Assembly (NCBI RefSeq): GCF_022179085.1 | Contig: NZ_BPQE01000034.1 | Location: forward strand, 1-64,000 | Direction: 5' to 3' | Source: Methylobacterium aerolatum | Lineage (GTDB): Bacteria > Pseudomonadota > Alphaproteobacteria > Rhizobiales > Beijerinckiaceae | Length of the DNA: 64,000 bases | Shown: one piece after another, positions 35,301-45,051 of the stretch | Position numbering within the stretch: position 1 is the stretch's first letter | How the letters are laid out: every line of letters begins with the position of its first letter | Notes under the pieces: generated by a model | Told to the model about the DNA's origin: nothing | Databases searched by the model: none | Seen by the model: only the letters and a program-made list of their open reading frames with translations | Position numbers and translations under genes: made by a program

Positions 35301-36227
35301 ATGAGCGCCGATCCCCGCACCGCCCTCATTCAGCCGGCCAGCGAGGCCGACGTCGCCGCCATGAAGGCGGAAGCCGCCGCGTGGTTCACCACCCTGCGCG
35401 ACAGGATCACCGCCGCCTTCGAGGCCCTGGAGGACGAGGCGGACCTGCCCCTCCACCCGGACGCCCCGCGCGAGCCCGGCCGCTTCGTCCGCACCCCCTG
35501 GGAGCGCACCGACCACGGCGGCGCGCCGGGCGGCGGCGGGACCATGGCGATGCTCAAGGGCCGGGTCTTCGAGAAGGCCGGCGTCCATGTCTCGACGGTG
35601 TTCGGTGAGTTCGCCCCGGAGTTCCGCGGGCAGATCCCCGGCGCGTCCGAGGATCCCCGCTTCTTCGCCACGGGCATCTCGCTGATCGCCCACCCGTGGA
35701 ACCCGCACGCGCCGACCGTGCACATGAACACCCGCTTCGTGGCGACCACGAAGGCGTGGTTCGGCGGCGGCGCCGACCTCACCCCCGTCCTCGACCGGCG
35801 GCGCACCCAGGAGGACCCGGACAGCGTGCATTTCCACGCCTGCCTGCAGCGGGCCTGCGAGGCGCACGGCGTGGATTACCCCGCCTACAAGGCGTGGTGC
35901 GAGGAGTACTTCCACCTCAAGCACCGCAACGAGCCCCGCGGCATCGGCGGCATCTTCTACGACTACCGCTGGACCGGAGCGCCGCAGGCCGACCTCGCCT
36001 TCACCAAATCGGTGGGGGAAGCCTTCCTCGAAGCCTACCCGCCGATCATGCGCGGGAACATCGCCACGCCGTGGACGGAGGCGGACCGGCACGAGCAGCA
36101 GGTCCGGCGCGGGCGCTACGTGGAGTTCAACCTCCTCTACGACCGGGGCACGATCTTCGGCCTCAGGACCGGCGGCAACGTCGCCTCCATCCTGTCCTCC
36201 ATGCCGCCGACCGTGCGGTGGCCGTGA
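35301..36227 (+). CDS. hemF: Oxygen-dependent coproporphyrinogen III oxidase
   Basis: A 308-residue enzyme that oxidatively decarboxylates coproporphyrinogen III in haem and bacteriochlorophyll synthesis. Signature [25 protein letters not shown] (about 139-163) and [19 protein letters not shown] (about 210-228) are intact. [18 protein letters not shown] near 277-294 is the classic C-terminal block. CAGGGC lies before the ATG. Length is normal. It is followed 43 bases later by a helicase gene. Confidence 0.97.
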   Translation: MSADPRTALIQPASEADVAAMKAEAAAWFTTLRDRITAAFEALEDEADLPLHPDAPREPGRFVRTPWERTDHGGAPGGGGTMAMLKGRVFEKAGVHVSTVFGEFAPEFRGQIPGASEDPRFFATGISLIAHPWNPHAPTVHMNTRFVATTKAWFGGGADLTPVLDRRRTQEDPDSVHFHACLQRACEAHGVDYPAYKAWCEEYFHLKHRNEPRGIGGIFYDYRWTGAPQADLAFTKSVGEAFLEAYPPIMRGNIATPWTEADRHEQQVRRGRYVEFNLLYDRGTIFGLRTGGNVASILSSMPPTVRWP

Positions 36228-36232
36228 TCCTC

Positions 36233-36260
36233 TCCGTCATCGCGAACGCCCGCAAAGACG
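36233..36260. repeat. Remnant of family 1 repeat
   Basis: CCGTCATCGCGAACGCCCGC followed by AAAGACGG. These are the two terminal ends of a family 1 unit joined after loss of the central part. It lies between hemF and the helicase gene. Confidence 0.4.
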
Positions 36261-36270
36261 GGGGCTGGGC

Positions 36271-37389
36271 ATGAGCGCCGCCACGCCCCACTCCTTCGCC
36301 CCGCAGCAGGACGCGGCGCTGAAGGCCATCGACGCGTGGCGCCGGGACGGCGGCTCCCAGGTCTTCCGCCTGTTCGGCTATGCCGGCACCGGCAAGACGA
36401 CGCTCGCCCGGCGCATCGCGGAGGACGTGGACGGCACGGTGGTGTTCGGCGCCTTCACCGGCAAGGCCGCCTCGGTGATGCGCCAGAAGGGCTGCTTCGA
36501 CGCGGCGACGATCCACTCGCTGATCTACCGCACCAAGGAGGCGGAGGAGGGCGGGCCGACCTTCACCCTCAACCGCACCGGCCCCGTGGCCAAGGCCGAC
36601 CTCGTCGTCATCGACGAGTGCTCGATGGTGGATGCCGACCTCGGCAACGACCTCCTGTCCTTCGACGTGCCGGTGCTTGTGCTGGGCGATCCGGCGCAGC
36701 TGCCCCCCGTGCGCGGCGGCGGCTTCTTCACCGAGGCCGAGCCCGACGTGATGCTCACCGAGGTCCACCGGCAGGCCAAGGACGACCCGATCGTGCGCAT
36801 GGCCATGACCGTCCGCGAGGGCGGGCGGCTGGAGCGGGGCGAGTTCGGGGAGAGCCGCGTGGTCTCCCGCCGGGACCTCGACCCGGCGCAGGTGCTCGAT
36901 TGCGACCAAGTGCTGGTCGGCCTCAACAAGACCCGGCGCCTCTACAACGGCCGCCTGCGGGAACTCGCGGGCCATACCGACCCGATGCCCGCCATCGGCG
37001 AGAAGCTGGTCTGCCTGCGCAACGACCGGGTGAAGGGCCTGCTCAACGGCTCGACCTGGACGGTCCATGCGCTGCGCGCGCCCCCGCGCCCCGACATGAT
37101 CCGCCTCGACATCGTGCCTGAGGACGACCCGGCGCTCCGCCGCAAGCCGACGGACATCAAGGTGCTGCGGGCGATGATCGCCGGCTCGGACGAGGAGATC
37201 CCCCTGTTCCAGCGCCGGGAGACCGACGAGTTCACCTACGGCTACGCGCTCACCGTCCACAAGGCGCAGGGGTCGCAGTGGGACAAGGTGACGTTGTTCG
37301 ACGAATCCTACGCCTTCCGCGAGCACCGGGCGCGGTGGCTCTATACGGGCCTCACGCGGGCGGCGCGGGCGATCACGGTGGTGGTGTAG
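36271..37389 (+). CDS. ATP-dependent RecD-like helicase
   Basis: A 372-residue superfamily 1 helicase. Walker A LFGYAGTGKTTLARRIA (about 33-49), Walker B LVVIDECSMVDADL (about 110-123), motif III VLVLGDPAQLPPV (about 133-145), and a UvrD_C_2 end with YALTVHKAQGSQWDKV (about 327-342) and YTGLTRAARAI. It is far shorter than RecD itself and lacks its N-terminal domain. It belongs to the widespread short RecD-like helicases whose biological role is poorly known; repair is likely. Ends before a palindromic repeat of family 3. Confidence 0.88.
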   Translation: MSAATPHSFAPQQDAALKAIDAWRRDGGSQVFRLFGYAGTGKTTLARRIAEDVDGTVVFGAFTGKAASVMRQKGCFDAATIHSLIYRTKEAEEGGPTFTLNRTGPVAKADLVVIDECSMVDADLGNDLLSFDVPVLVLGDPAQLPPVRGGGFFTEAEPDVMLTEVHRQAKDDPIVRMAMTVREGGRLERGEFGESRVVSRRDLDPAQVLDCDQVLVGLNKTRRLYNGRLRELAGHTDPMPAIGEKLVCLRNDRVKGLLNGSTWTVHALRAPPRPDMIRLDIVPEDDPALRRKPTDIKVLRAMIAGSDEEIPLFQRRETDEFTYGYALTVHKAQGSQWDKVTLFDESYAFREHRARWLYTGLTRAARAITVVV

Positions 37390-37401
37390 GGCAACGGGCT
37401 C

Positions 37402-37510
37402 TCCTCCCCCTTGTGGGGAGGAGTGGGAGGTGGGGTGGTGCCGAACGAAGCGCGGCGGTGCCTCCTGCACTAACCCCCACCCCTGACCCCTCCCCACAAG
37501 GGGGAGGGGA
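37402..37510. repeat. Palindromic repeat family 3, copy 1
   Basis: About 109 bases. The left end is TCCTCCCCCTTGTGGGGAGG and the right end CCTCCCCACAAGGGGGAGG. The inner part has GGTGGTGCCG and CGGCGGTGCCT. It lies between the convergent helicase and CobW genes. A second copy is inside the DNA ligase gene at 47866. Confidence 0.85.
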
Positions 37511-37519
37511 AGAACCTTG

Positions 37520-38524
37520 CTACACCCGGCACCCCTCGAACCCCTCGCGGATCGCCTCCTCGTCGAGCTTGCGGCCGATGAAGACCACGCGGCTGACGCG
37601 CTTTTCGTCCTTCCCCCAATCGCCCTGCACGTCCCCGTCGAGGATCATGTGCACGCCCTGGAAGACGAAGCGCTTCGGCTCGTTGGGGAAGGCGACGATG
37701 CCCTTGCAGCGCAGGATGTCCGGGCCCTGCACCTGGGTGAGGTTCGAGATCCACGGCATGAACTTCTCCGGGTCCACCTCGCCCTCGATGCGGGCCGAGA
37801 TCGAGCGGATGTCCGTGTCGTGGTGATGGTGGTGGCCCTCCTCCAGGAACTCGGGCTCCACCTCCAGGATGCGGTCGAGATCGAAGGCGTTGCGCTCCAG
37901 CACCGCATCGAGGGGCACGGCGCAGTTCGTGGTGCGGTGGAGCTGGGCCAGCGGGTTGATGGCGCGGATCTGGCCCTCCACCCGGTCGAGGTCGGCGGGT
38001 GAGACGAGGTCCGCCTTGTTGAGCAGGATCACGTCCGCGAAGGCGATCTGGTTCCTGGCCTCGGGGGCGTCCTTCAGCCGGTCGGTGAGCCACTTGGCGT
38101 CGGCCACCGTCACCACGGCGTCGAGGCGGGCGGCCTCGCCGACATCCTGGTCCATGAAGAAGGTCTGGGCCACGGGGGCCGGGTCGGCGAGGCCGGTGGT
38201 CTCCACGATGATCGCGTCGAACTTGCCCCGGCGCTTCACCAGCCCGTCCATGATGCGGATCAGGTCGCCGCGCACGGTGCAGCAGATGCAGCCGTTGTTC
38301 ATCTCGAACACTTCCTCGTCGGCGCCGACGACGAGGTCGTTGTCGATGCCGATCTCGCCGAACTCGTTCACGATCACCGCGTAGCGGCGCCCGTGATTCT
38401 CGGTGAGGATGCGGTTGAGGAGGGTGGTCTTGCCCGCGCCGAGATAGCCGGTCAGCACCGTGACCGGAATCTTGCCGTCCGTCTGCGGAAGGGTCGCCGG
38501 GGAAGTCGCCGAAGAAGCTGCCAT
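37520..38524 (-). CDS. CobW/COG0523-family GTPase, putative zinc metallochaperone
   Basis: A 334-residue G3E GTPase. Walker [16 protein letters not shown] (about 26-40), the metal-binding CxCC in [12 protein letters not shown] (Cys79, Cys81, Cys82), and NKADLV (about 180). A HHHHHD run near 231-236 is a metal-binding loop typical of the zinc (ZigA/ZNG1/YjiA) branch. The CobW C-terminal domain is complete. The start begins MAASS; the frame is open 20 codons more but without a site. Upstream at about 38575-38590 there is a partial Zur-like sequence. Zinc delivery is the best guess; cobalt is less likely because no cobalamin genes are nearby. Confidence 0.88.
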   Translation of the reverse strand: MAASSATSPATLPQTDGKIPVTVLTGYLGAGKTTLLNRILTENHGRRYAVIVNEFGEIGIDNDLVVGADEEVFEMNNGCICCTVRGDLIRIMDGLVKRRGKFDAIIVETTGLADPAPVAQTFFMDQDVGEAARLDAVVTVADAKWLTDRLKDAPEARNQIAFADVILLNKADLVSPADLDRVEGQIRAINPLAQLHRTTNCAVPLDAVLERNAFDLDRILEVEPEFLEEGHHHHHDTDIRSISARIEGEVDPEKFMPWISNLTQVQGPDILRCKGIVAFPNEPKRFVFQGVHMILDGDVQGDWGKDEKRVSRVVFIGRKLDEEAIREGFEGCRV

Positions 38525-38833
38525 GTCGGCCTGCCAGGGTTGAAAAGGGGGAAGGGGCGGTCGCGCTGGCCGCGCCTGTAACATTGTAGCGAAAGCCCGC
38601 CAACGGAAGGCCCCGCCTGCCCCGGATTCGTCACGAGCCGGTCATACCACTCGACCAGAGACAGGCGGGTCTCCGCGACGGATTGCAGAGTGTGGCCGCC
38701 ACGACGCAGGCAGAAGACCCTTTCGCGCTTCACGAAACCGTCGTTTGCCCGGCGGTCGCAGAGGCTCTAACCGCCATGCCAAGGGGACGCCAGCGACCCG
38801 GTTCCGTCCTCCCCCCACGCTGAATCGACGCCC
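38525..38833. other. Divergent spacer between cobW-like and efflux genes
   Basis: 309 bases holding both promoters. Near the CobW side, CTGTAACATTGTAGCG (about 38576-38591) resembles half of an alphaproteobacterial Zur box (AATGTTAC on the other strand). Near the efflux side, TTTCG at 38721-38725 and CGAAA at 38733-38737 form a small inverted repeat that could be an operator. No gene seen. Confidence 0.35.
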
Positions 38834-40159
38834 ATGGACGCCCGCAACCCGCTCGAACAGGACACGGCCTACGCCCGGCCCGCCCGTGCCCGCGGTCGGC
38901 GGGGCCTGTGGCTCGTGGTCCTCCTCATCCTCGGTGGGCTCGGCGCCGCCGTCGCCCTGCGCCCCGAGGAGGCGCGGACCTACGCCCTGCGCCTCGTGGA
39001 GGCGGCCGAGGGCCTCCTGTCCTCCGGCAACCAGGATCCGGGGATCGACGTGGAGAAGGCCGCCCCGGCGGACCGGGTGTTCCGCCCCTCCAAGGAGCAG
39101 CGCGCCTCCTTCGAGATCCTGCCCGTGGCGACCCAGGTGTTCCGGCCGGAGGGCGCCGCCGAGGGCCGCATCGCCCTCAACGACGACGACAACGTGCCGG
39201 TGGTCTCGCCCTATGCCGGCCGCGTCACCAAGGTGCTGGTCCGGGCGGGCGACACCGTGAAGGCCGGCGACGTGCTGCTGACGCTGGAGGCCACCGACAT
39301 GGTCCAGGCGCAGAACGACTATCAGGCGGCGCTGAACAACCTCCAGAAGCAGCAGGCCCTGCTCAAGCTTGACCAGACCATCGCCCAGCGCCAGCAGGAG
39401 TTGTTCCAGGCCAAGGCGGTGGCCCTCAAGGACTACCAGTCCGCCCAGAACGACGTCATCGCCGCCCAGGCCGACCTGAAGACCGCCGAGGCGACCCTCG
39501 ACGCGGTGAAGAACCGCCTCCGCCTGCTCGGCAAGACCGACGCCGAGATCGCCGCCTACGAGAAGAACGGCACCCTCAGCCCGGAGACGCAGATCCGGGC
39601 GCCGATCCCCGGCACCATCGTCCAGCGCAAGGTCGGCATCGGCCAGTACATCAGCGCCTCCGCCGACCCGCAATTCGTGATCGGCGACCTCTCGACCGTG
39701 TGGCTCATCGCCAACGTGCGCGAGAGCGAGATCCCGAAGATCCGCATCGGCCAGGAGGTCGAGGCGAAGGTGGCGGGCTTCGGCAACCGCGTGTTCAAGG
39801 CGCGGGTGAACTACATGGCCGCGAGCCTCGATCCGGCGACCCGGCGGCTCGCCGTGCGCAGCGAGGTCGACAACCCGGACCGGGTGCTGCGGCCCGAGAT
39901 GTTCGCCACCTACACGATCATCACCGGCAAGGGCGAGCCGTCCCCGAGCGTGCCCCTCTCGGCCGTGGTCTACGAGGGCGGGCGCACCCATGTCTGGGTC
40001 GCCCGGCCCGACGGGGCGATGGAGGCCCGGGACCTGCAGCTCGGGCTGATCAACGGCGACAACGCGCAGGTCGTCTCCGGCCTGCAGGCCGGCGAGCAGA
40101 TCGCCACCCGCGGTGCCCTGTTCATCGACAGGGCGGCCACCGGCGACAAGGCCTCGTGA
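38834..40159 (+). CDS. RND efflux periplasmic adaptor (HlyD/CzcB family)
   Basis: A 441-residue membrane-fusion protein. One anchor helix lies near 25-37 (LWLVVLLILGGLGAAVAL). A barrel-sandwich/lipoyl half, VPVVSPYAGRVTKVLVRAGDTVKAGDVLLTLEATD, covers about 120-154. A long coiled-coil hairpin rich in Gln and Ala runs about 155-240. PIPGTIVQRKVGIGQYI closes the lipoyl domain, and the beta-barrel follows. It links the inner-membrane pump encoded next to the outer-membrane channel encoded after it. Confidence 0.93.
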   Translation: MDARNPLEQDTAYARPARARGRRGLWLVVLLILGGLGAAVALRPEEARTYALRLVEAAEGLLSSGNQDPGIDVEKAAPADRVFRPSKEQRASFEILPVATQVFRPEGAAEGRIALNDDDNVPVVSPYAGRVTKVLVRAGDTVKAGDVLLTLEATDMVQAQNDYQAALNNLQKQQALLKLDQTIAQRQQELFQAKAVALKDYQSAQNDVIAAQADLKTAEATLDAVKNRLRLLGKTDAEIAAYEKNGTLSPETQIRAPIPGTIVQRKVGIGQYISASADPQFVIGDLSTVWLIANVRESEIPKIRIGQEVEAKVAGFGNRVFKARVNYMAASLDPATRRLAVRSEVDNPDRVLRPEMFATYTIITGKGEPSPSVPLSAVVYEGGRTHVWVARPDGAMEARDLQLGLINGDNAQVVSGLQAGEQIATRGALFIDRAATGDKAS

Positions 40160-40169
40160 GGCGAGCGCG

Positions 40170-43100
40170 ATGAACGCCCTCATCGTCTTCGCCCTCAAAC
40201 AGCGCGTCCTCGTCTGCCTGCTCTTCGTGCTGATGCTCGGCATCGGCTACGCCGCCTACACGAAGCTCAACATCGAGGCCTACCCGGACCCGGTGCCGCC
40301 GCTCGTCGACGTCATCACCCAGAACCCCGGCCAGTCGGCGGACGAGATCGAGCGCTACATCACCATCCCCCTGGAGGTGGCGCTCGCGGGCATCCCCAAC
40401 GCGCAGGTGGTGCGCACCATCTCCCTCTTCGGCCTGTCCGACGTGAAGGTGCAGTTCAACTACGAGTACACTTACGAGCAGGCGCTCCAGCGGGTGCTCA
40501 ACCGCCTCTCGCAGGCGCCGACGCTGCCCAACGGCGCCCAGCCCGCCATCTCGCCCACGAGCCCCGTGGGCGAGATCATGCGCTACAAGCTCGTCGGCCC
40601 GAAGGGCTACTCGCCCACCGACATGAAGACCCTGCAGGACTGGGTGCTCCAGCGCCGGTTCAAGGCGATTCCCGGCGTGGTGGACGTGACCGCCTTCGGC
40701 GGCAAGGCCAAGGAATACGAGGTCGCCGTCGACCTGAACCGGCTCCAGGCCCAGGGCCTGACCCTGGTGCAACTGACGAACGCGCTCAACAACGCCTCGA
40801 TCAACGTGGGCGGGCAGACGCTCAATGTCGGCCAGCAATCGGCGGTGGTGCGCGGCGTCGGCCTGATCCGCGACATGGACGACATCCGGGACACGCTGAT
40901 CAGCCTCGTCAACGGCGTGCCGGTGCTGGTGCGGGACGTGGCGGACGTGCGCGTCTCGAACGCGCCGCGGCTGGGCATCGTCGGCCACGACAACCAGCCG
41001 GACGTGGTCGAGGGCATCGTGCTCATGACCCGCGGCGGCGAGAGCCTGCCGACGCTCGAGCGGGTCGAGGCCGAGATCGACCGCATCAACACCTCGAACG
41101 TCCTGCCGCCGGACGTGAAGATCGAGCGGATCTACGATCGCTCGGGCCTGATCCACACCACCACGCACACGGTGATGCACAATCTCGTCTTCGGCGTGGT
41201 GCTGGTCTTCGTGGTGCAGTGGCTGTTCCTCGGCTCGCTGACGAGCGCGATCATCGTGGCGGCGACGATCCCCTTCGCTCTCGGCTTCGCCATCCTGATC
41301 CTCGTGGTGCGGGGCGATTCGGCGAACCTCCTGTCGCTCGGCGCCATCGATTTCGGCCTCATCGTCGATGCGACGGTGATCATGGTCGAGAACGTGTTCC
41401 GCCATCTCGCCGAGCCGGAGCACTCGGAGGGGCAGCGGGCGCCCGGCGGGCTGAAGGGGCGCCTCGGCACCATCGCCATCGCCGGGGCCGAGGTGAACCG
41501 GGCGATCTTCTTCTCGGCCACCATCATCATCGTCGGCTTCCTGCCGCTCTTCACGATGACCGGCGTCGAGGGCCACATCTTCGGGCCGATGGCCAAGACC
41601 TACGCCTACGCCCTCGTCGGCGGGCTGATCGCCACCTTCACCGTCTCGCCCGCCCTCTCGGCGCTGATGCTGCCCAAGAAGGTGGAGGAGCGCGACACGC
41701 TGATCGTCCGGGTGCTGCGGGTCGCCCACGAGACGGCGCTCCGCTTCGGCCTGCGCAACCGGGTGCTGGCGGTCGGCGTGATGCTGGCGGTGCTGCTCGT
41801 CTCGGGCCTGACCGCCCGGCAGCTCGGCCTGGAATTCCTGCCGAAGCTGGAGGAGGGCAACCTCTACGTGCGCGGCACCATGCCGGCCTCGATCTCCCTG
41901 GAAGCGGGCAACGCCTACGTGCAGCGCCTGCGCAAGATCTTCCAGGAGGTGCCGGAGGTCACGACGGTCCTGTCGCACCAGGGCCGCCCGAACGACGGCA
42001 CCGATGCCACGGGCTTCTTCAACGTCGAGATCCTGGCGCCCCTGAAGCCCATCGATCAGTGGCGCAAGGGCCTCGACAAGGAGACCCTGATCGCCACCCT
42101 GAGCAAGCAGCTGGGGGAGGAATTTCCCGGCATCGAGTTCAACTTCTCCCAGTATATCGAGGACAACGTCCAGGAGGCAGCCTCGGGCGTGAAGGGCGAG
42201 AACTCGGTCAAGATCTACGGTACCGACCTCGCGCAGCTGACGAAGACGGCGAACCAAGTGAAGGCCGTGCTCTCGACGGTGCCCGGCATCACCGACCTCT
42301 CGGTGTTCGAGAGCCTCGGCCAGCCGACGGTGCGCATCGACGTCGACCGCCACAAGGCCGCCCGCTACGGTCTCTCGATCAGCGACGTGAACACCACGAT
42401 CCAGGCGGCCGTGGGCGGCCAGACGGTGGGCGACCTCTACGAGTACGGCTCGGACCGGCACTTCCCCATGCGGGTGCGCCTCGCCAAGGAGTTCCGCTCC
42501 TCGCTGGCGACCATCCGCAACATCTCGGTGGGCGCCCAGAACCCGAACGGCGGGGTGATCCCGGTGCCGCTCTCCGAGATCGCCGACGTGGACCTCGTCT
42601 CGGGCGCCTCCTTCATCTACCGGGAGGACCAGGAGCGCTACATCCCGGTGAAGTTCTCCGTGCGCGGGCGCGACCTCGGCTCGGCGGTGCTGGAGGCCCA
42701 GCGCCGGGTGCAGCAGGAGGTCGATCTGCCCTCCGGCTACCACATGGAATGGGTCGGCCAGTTCACGAACCTCACCGAGGCGGCGGCGCGCCTGAGCCTC
42801 GTCGTGCCGCTCACCCTCCTGCTGATCGCCTTCCTGCTGTTCGTGAACTTCTCCTCCGTCACCGACATGCTGCTCACCCTCTCGGTGATCCCGATGGCGA
42901 TGATCGGCGGCATCTTCGCCCTGTTCCTCACGGGCACGCCGTTCTCGATCTCGGCGGCGATCGGGTTCATCGCCCTGTTCGGCATCTCGACGATGGAGGG
43001 CGTGATCCTGCTCGCCTACTACAACCAGCTCCTCGAGGAGGGCTGGGAGCGGTCGGAGGCGATCTGGAACGCCGCAGTGGTGCGGATGCGGCCGGTGATG

Positions 43101-43319
43101 ATGACCTGCGTCGCCGCCTGCGTCGGCCTGCTGCCGGCGGCGATCTCCACCGGCATCGGCTCGCAGGTGCAGAAGCCGCTGGCCCTGGTGGTGGTGGGCG
43201 GCATCATCCTGGCGCCGAACCTGATCCTCGTGGTGGTCCCAATCCTGATCTCGCTGTTCTCCCGGCGGAAGACCAACCCCGAGGCGCGGGCGCTGCGCGA
43301 ACACCGGATGGCCGCGTGA
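40170..43319 (+). CDS. RND efflux pump permease, CzcA/CusA-type family
   Basis: A 1,049-residue proton-driven pump with twelve membrane segments and two large periplasmic loops. Clear landmarks are NIEAYPDPVPPLVDVITQNPGQSADEIERYITIPLE (about 32-67) and the TM4 proton relay DFGLIVDATVIMVEN (about 394-408), which keeps the two aspartates and the glutamate typical of heavy-metal (HME) pumps. GISTMEGVILLAYYN near 940 is the TM10-11 region. It starts ten bases after the adaptor gene. Metal export (Co/Zn/Cd/Cu/Ni) is the family expectation. No regulator or metal-binding sensor gene is adjacent, and the ion cannot be assigned. Confidence 0.93.
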   Translation: MNALIVFALKQRVLVCLLFVLMLGIGYAAYTKLNIEAYPDPVPPLVDVITQNPGQSADEIERYITIPLEVALAGIPNAQVVRTISLFGLSDVKVQFNYEYTYEQALQRVLNRLSQAPTLPNGAQPAISPTSPVGEIMRYKLVGPKGYSPTDMKTLQDWVLQRRFKAIPGVVDVTAFGGKAKEYEVAVDLNRLQAQGLTLVQLTNALNNASINVGGQTLNVGQQSAVVRGVGLIRDMDDIRDTLISLVNGVPVLVRDVADVRVSNAPRLGIVGHDNQPDVVEGIVLMTRGGESLPTLERVEAEIDRINTSNVLPPDVKIERIYDRSGLIHTTTHTVMHNLVFGVVLVFVVQWLFLGSLTSAIIVAATIPFALGFAILILVVRGDSANLLSLGAIDFGLIVDATVIMVENVFRHLAEPEHSEGQRAPGGLKGRLGTIAIAGAEVNRAIFFSATIIIVGFLPLFTMTGVEGHIFGPMAKTYAYALVGGLIATFTVSPALSALMLPKKVEERDTLIVRVLRVAHETALRFGLRNRVLAVGVMLAVLLVSGLTARQLGLEFLPKLEEGNLYVRGTMPASISLEAGNAYVQRLRKIFQEVPEVTTVLSHQGRPNDGTDATGFFNVEILAPLKPIDQWRKGLDKETLIATLSKQLGEEFPGIEFNFSQYIEDNVQEAASGVKGENSVKIYGTDLAQLTKTANQVKAVLSTVPGITDLSVFESLGQPTVRIDVDRHKAARYGLSISDVNTTIQAAVGGQTVGDLYEYGSDRHFPMRVRLAKEFRSSLATIRNISVGAQNPNGGVIPVPLSEIADVDLVSGASFIYREDQERYIPVKFSVRGRDLGSAVLEAQRRVQQEVDLPSGYHMEWVGQFTNLTEAAARLSLVVPLTLLLIAFLLFVNFSSVTDMLLTLSVIPMAMIGGIFALFLTGTPFSISAAIGFIALFGISTMEGVILLAYYNQLLEEGWERSEAIWNAAVVRMRPVMMTCVAACVGLLPAAISTGIGSQVQKPLALVVVGGIILAPNLILVVVPILISLFSRRKTNPEARALREHRMAA

Positions 43320-43479
43320 GCGCCGGGCAGTGCCGGAGGCTCCCGTGCACCGCCGTGGCGCACCCGCCACAGGAGGAGCGTGGTCTGGTCCCTCAACAGG
43401 GGCGTGCATTGACTCCGGCGCCCCGCCCGGCCCTGCTTCCGCTGGGCCGGCACGCGGATCCGGCCACGGCGGGGATATG

Positions 43480-45042
43480 ATGACGAGGACGGCCCGGACA
43501 GGCGCCGCGTGGGCCGCGGCGGCGCGGACGATGCTCGGCGCGAGCGCGGGGTCGCTCGCGGCCCTCGCGCTGTCGGCCTGCGCCGTGGGGCCGAACTTCG
43601 TGCCCCCGGAGGCGCCGCCCGTCTCGCGCTACACCAAGGAGCCGCTGAAGAATCCCTCGGCGGCGGACACGGTGCGCACCCGCCAGGGCGGCTCGGCCGA
43701 CCAGAGCTTCGTCTCGGGGGCGGACATCCCCGCCGAATGGTGGAAGCTCTTCCACTCGAAGGCGCTGAACCGCCTCGTGGAGCAGGCGCTCGCCAACAAC
43801 CCGACCCTGGAGGCGGCCCAGGCCGGCCTGCGCGTCGCCCAGCAGAACGTGCTGGCGCAGAAGGGCACCCTCTACCCGACGCTCAACGCCACGCCGCAGA
43901 TCCAGGGCGCCCGCGCGCCCGGCCTCGACCTGCAATCGCCCCTGCAGAACCAGAACCAGTTCCTCTATTCGCTCTACACGCCGCAGGCGGTGGTGGCCTA
44001 CAACCCCGACGTGTTCGGCGCGGACCGGCGGCAGATCGAATCCCTGGAGGCGACCACCGAGAACCAGCGCTTCCAGCTGGAGGCCGCCTACCTCACCCTT
44101 ACGGCCAACGTGGTGGCCGCCGCGATCCAGGAGGCGTCCCTCCGGGCGCAGATCGACGCGACCAAGCGGGTGATCCAGGCCCAGACCGAGGTGCTCGGCC
44201 TCTACAACAAGCAATTGTCCCTCGGGCAGATCGCCGGGGCCGACGTGGTGCAGCAGCAGGCGGCGCTCGCCCTGTCGCAGCAATTGCTGCCGCCGCTGGA
44301 GAAGCAGCTCGCGATCCAGCGCGACCTGCTCACCGCGCTGGCCGGGCGCCTGCCTTCGGACGAAGTCTCCGAGACCTTCACCCTTTCGGCCCTGCGCCTG
44401 CCGACCCGCCTGCCGGTGAGCATCCCCTCGCGCCTCGTGCAGCAGCGGCCGGACGTGAAGGCCGCCGAGGCGCTGGTGCAGCAGGCGTCCGCCAATGTCG
44501 GCGTGGCGGTGGCCAACCGCCTGCCGCAGTTCAACATCTCCGTCACCGGCGGATCGAGCGCGGTGCGCCTCGCCCAGGTGGTGAACCCCGGCGCGGCCTT
44601 CTTCACCATCATCGGGCAGGCGACGGCGCCGATCTTCGACGCGGGCACCCTGTTCCGGCGCCAGCGGGCGGAGGAGGAGGGGCTGACCCAGGCCCAGGCG
44701 CAGTACAAGGCGGTGGTGATCTCCGCCTTCCAGAACGTCGCCGACGCGCTGCGCGCCCTCCAGGCCGACGCCAAGGCGGTCGCCGCCGCGGAAGCCGCCG
44801 AGCGGGCCACCGGCCAGAGCCTGGAGCTGATCCGCAAGCAGTACACGGCCGGTGCCGTGAACTCGACGCAGGTGCTGCTGGCCCAGCAGGGCTACCTCTC
44901 GGCCCTCGTCACCTCCGCTTCCGCGCGGGCGACGCAATACGCCGACACGGCGGCCCTGTTCGTGGCGCTGGGCGGCGGCTGGTGGAACCGCAACGACGTC
45001 GCGCCCCCGCCGCCGGAAAAAGACCCGCTGAAGTTCTTGTGA
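43480..45042 (+). CDS. Outer-membrane efflux lipoprotein, NodT/OMF family
   Basis: A 520-residue outer-membrane channel of the TolC-like type. The lipobox LSAC (about residue 31) after a hydrophobic stretch makes it a lipoprotein. WWKLFHSKALNRLVEQALANNPTLEAAQAGLRVAQ (about 87-121) and a second copy of the OEP repeat (TLFRRQRAEEEGLTQAQAQYKAVVISAFQNVADALRALQ, about 390-428) are typical. It completes the adaptor-pump-channel set. Two adjacent ATGs exist; I took the second because of the GGCGGGG spacing. It ends nine bases from a convergent flagellar-type gene. Confidence 0.92.
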   Translation: MTRTARTGAAWAAAARTMLGASAGSLAALALSACAVGPNFVPPEAPPVSRYTKEPLKNPSAADTVRTRQGGSADQSFVSGADIPAEWWKLFHSKALNRLVEQALANNPTLEAAQAGLRVAQQNVLAQKGTLYPTLNATPQIQGARAPGLDLQSPLQNQNQFLYSLYTPQAVVAYNPDVFGADRRQIESLEATTENQRFQLEAAYLTLTANVVAAAIQEASLRAQIDATKRVIQAQTEVLGLYNKQLSLGQIAGADVVQQQAALALSQQLLPPLEKQLAIQRDLLTALAGRLPSDEVSETFTLSALRLPTRLPVSIPSRLVQQRPDVKAAEALVQQASANVGVAVANRLPQFNISVTGGSSAVRLAQVVNPGAAFFTIIGQATAPIFDAGTLFRRQRAEEEGLTQAQAQYKAVVISAFQNVADALRALQADAKAVAAAEAAERATGQSLELIRKQYTAGAVNSTQVLLAQQGYLSALVTSASARATQYADTAALFVALGGGWWNRNDVAPPPPEKDPLKFL

Positions 45043-45051
45043 GGGCCCGCC

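Noticed and set aside
31989-36092. A 1,367-codon minus-strand frame including addB plus an extra N-terminal 300 codons
   Set aside because: The extra part is antisense to hemF, whose protein is perfectly conserved. AddB homology begins at the ATG near 35138.
40122-43409. A 1,095-codon minus-strand frame opposite the RND pump
   Set aside because: It is the His/Arg/Asp-rich reverse shadow of the pump gene, with no domain or ribosome site.
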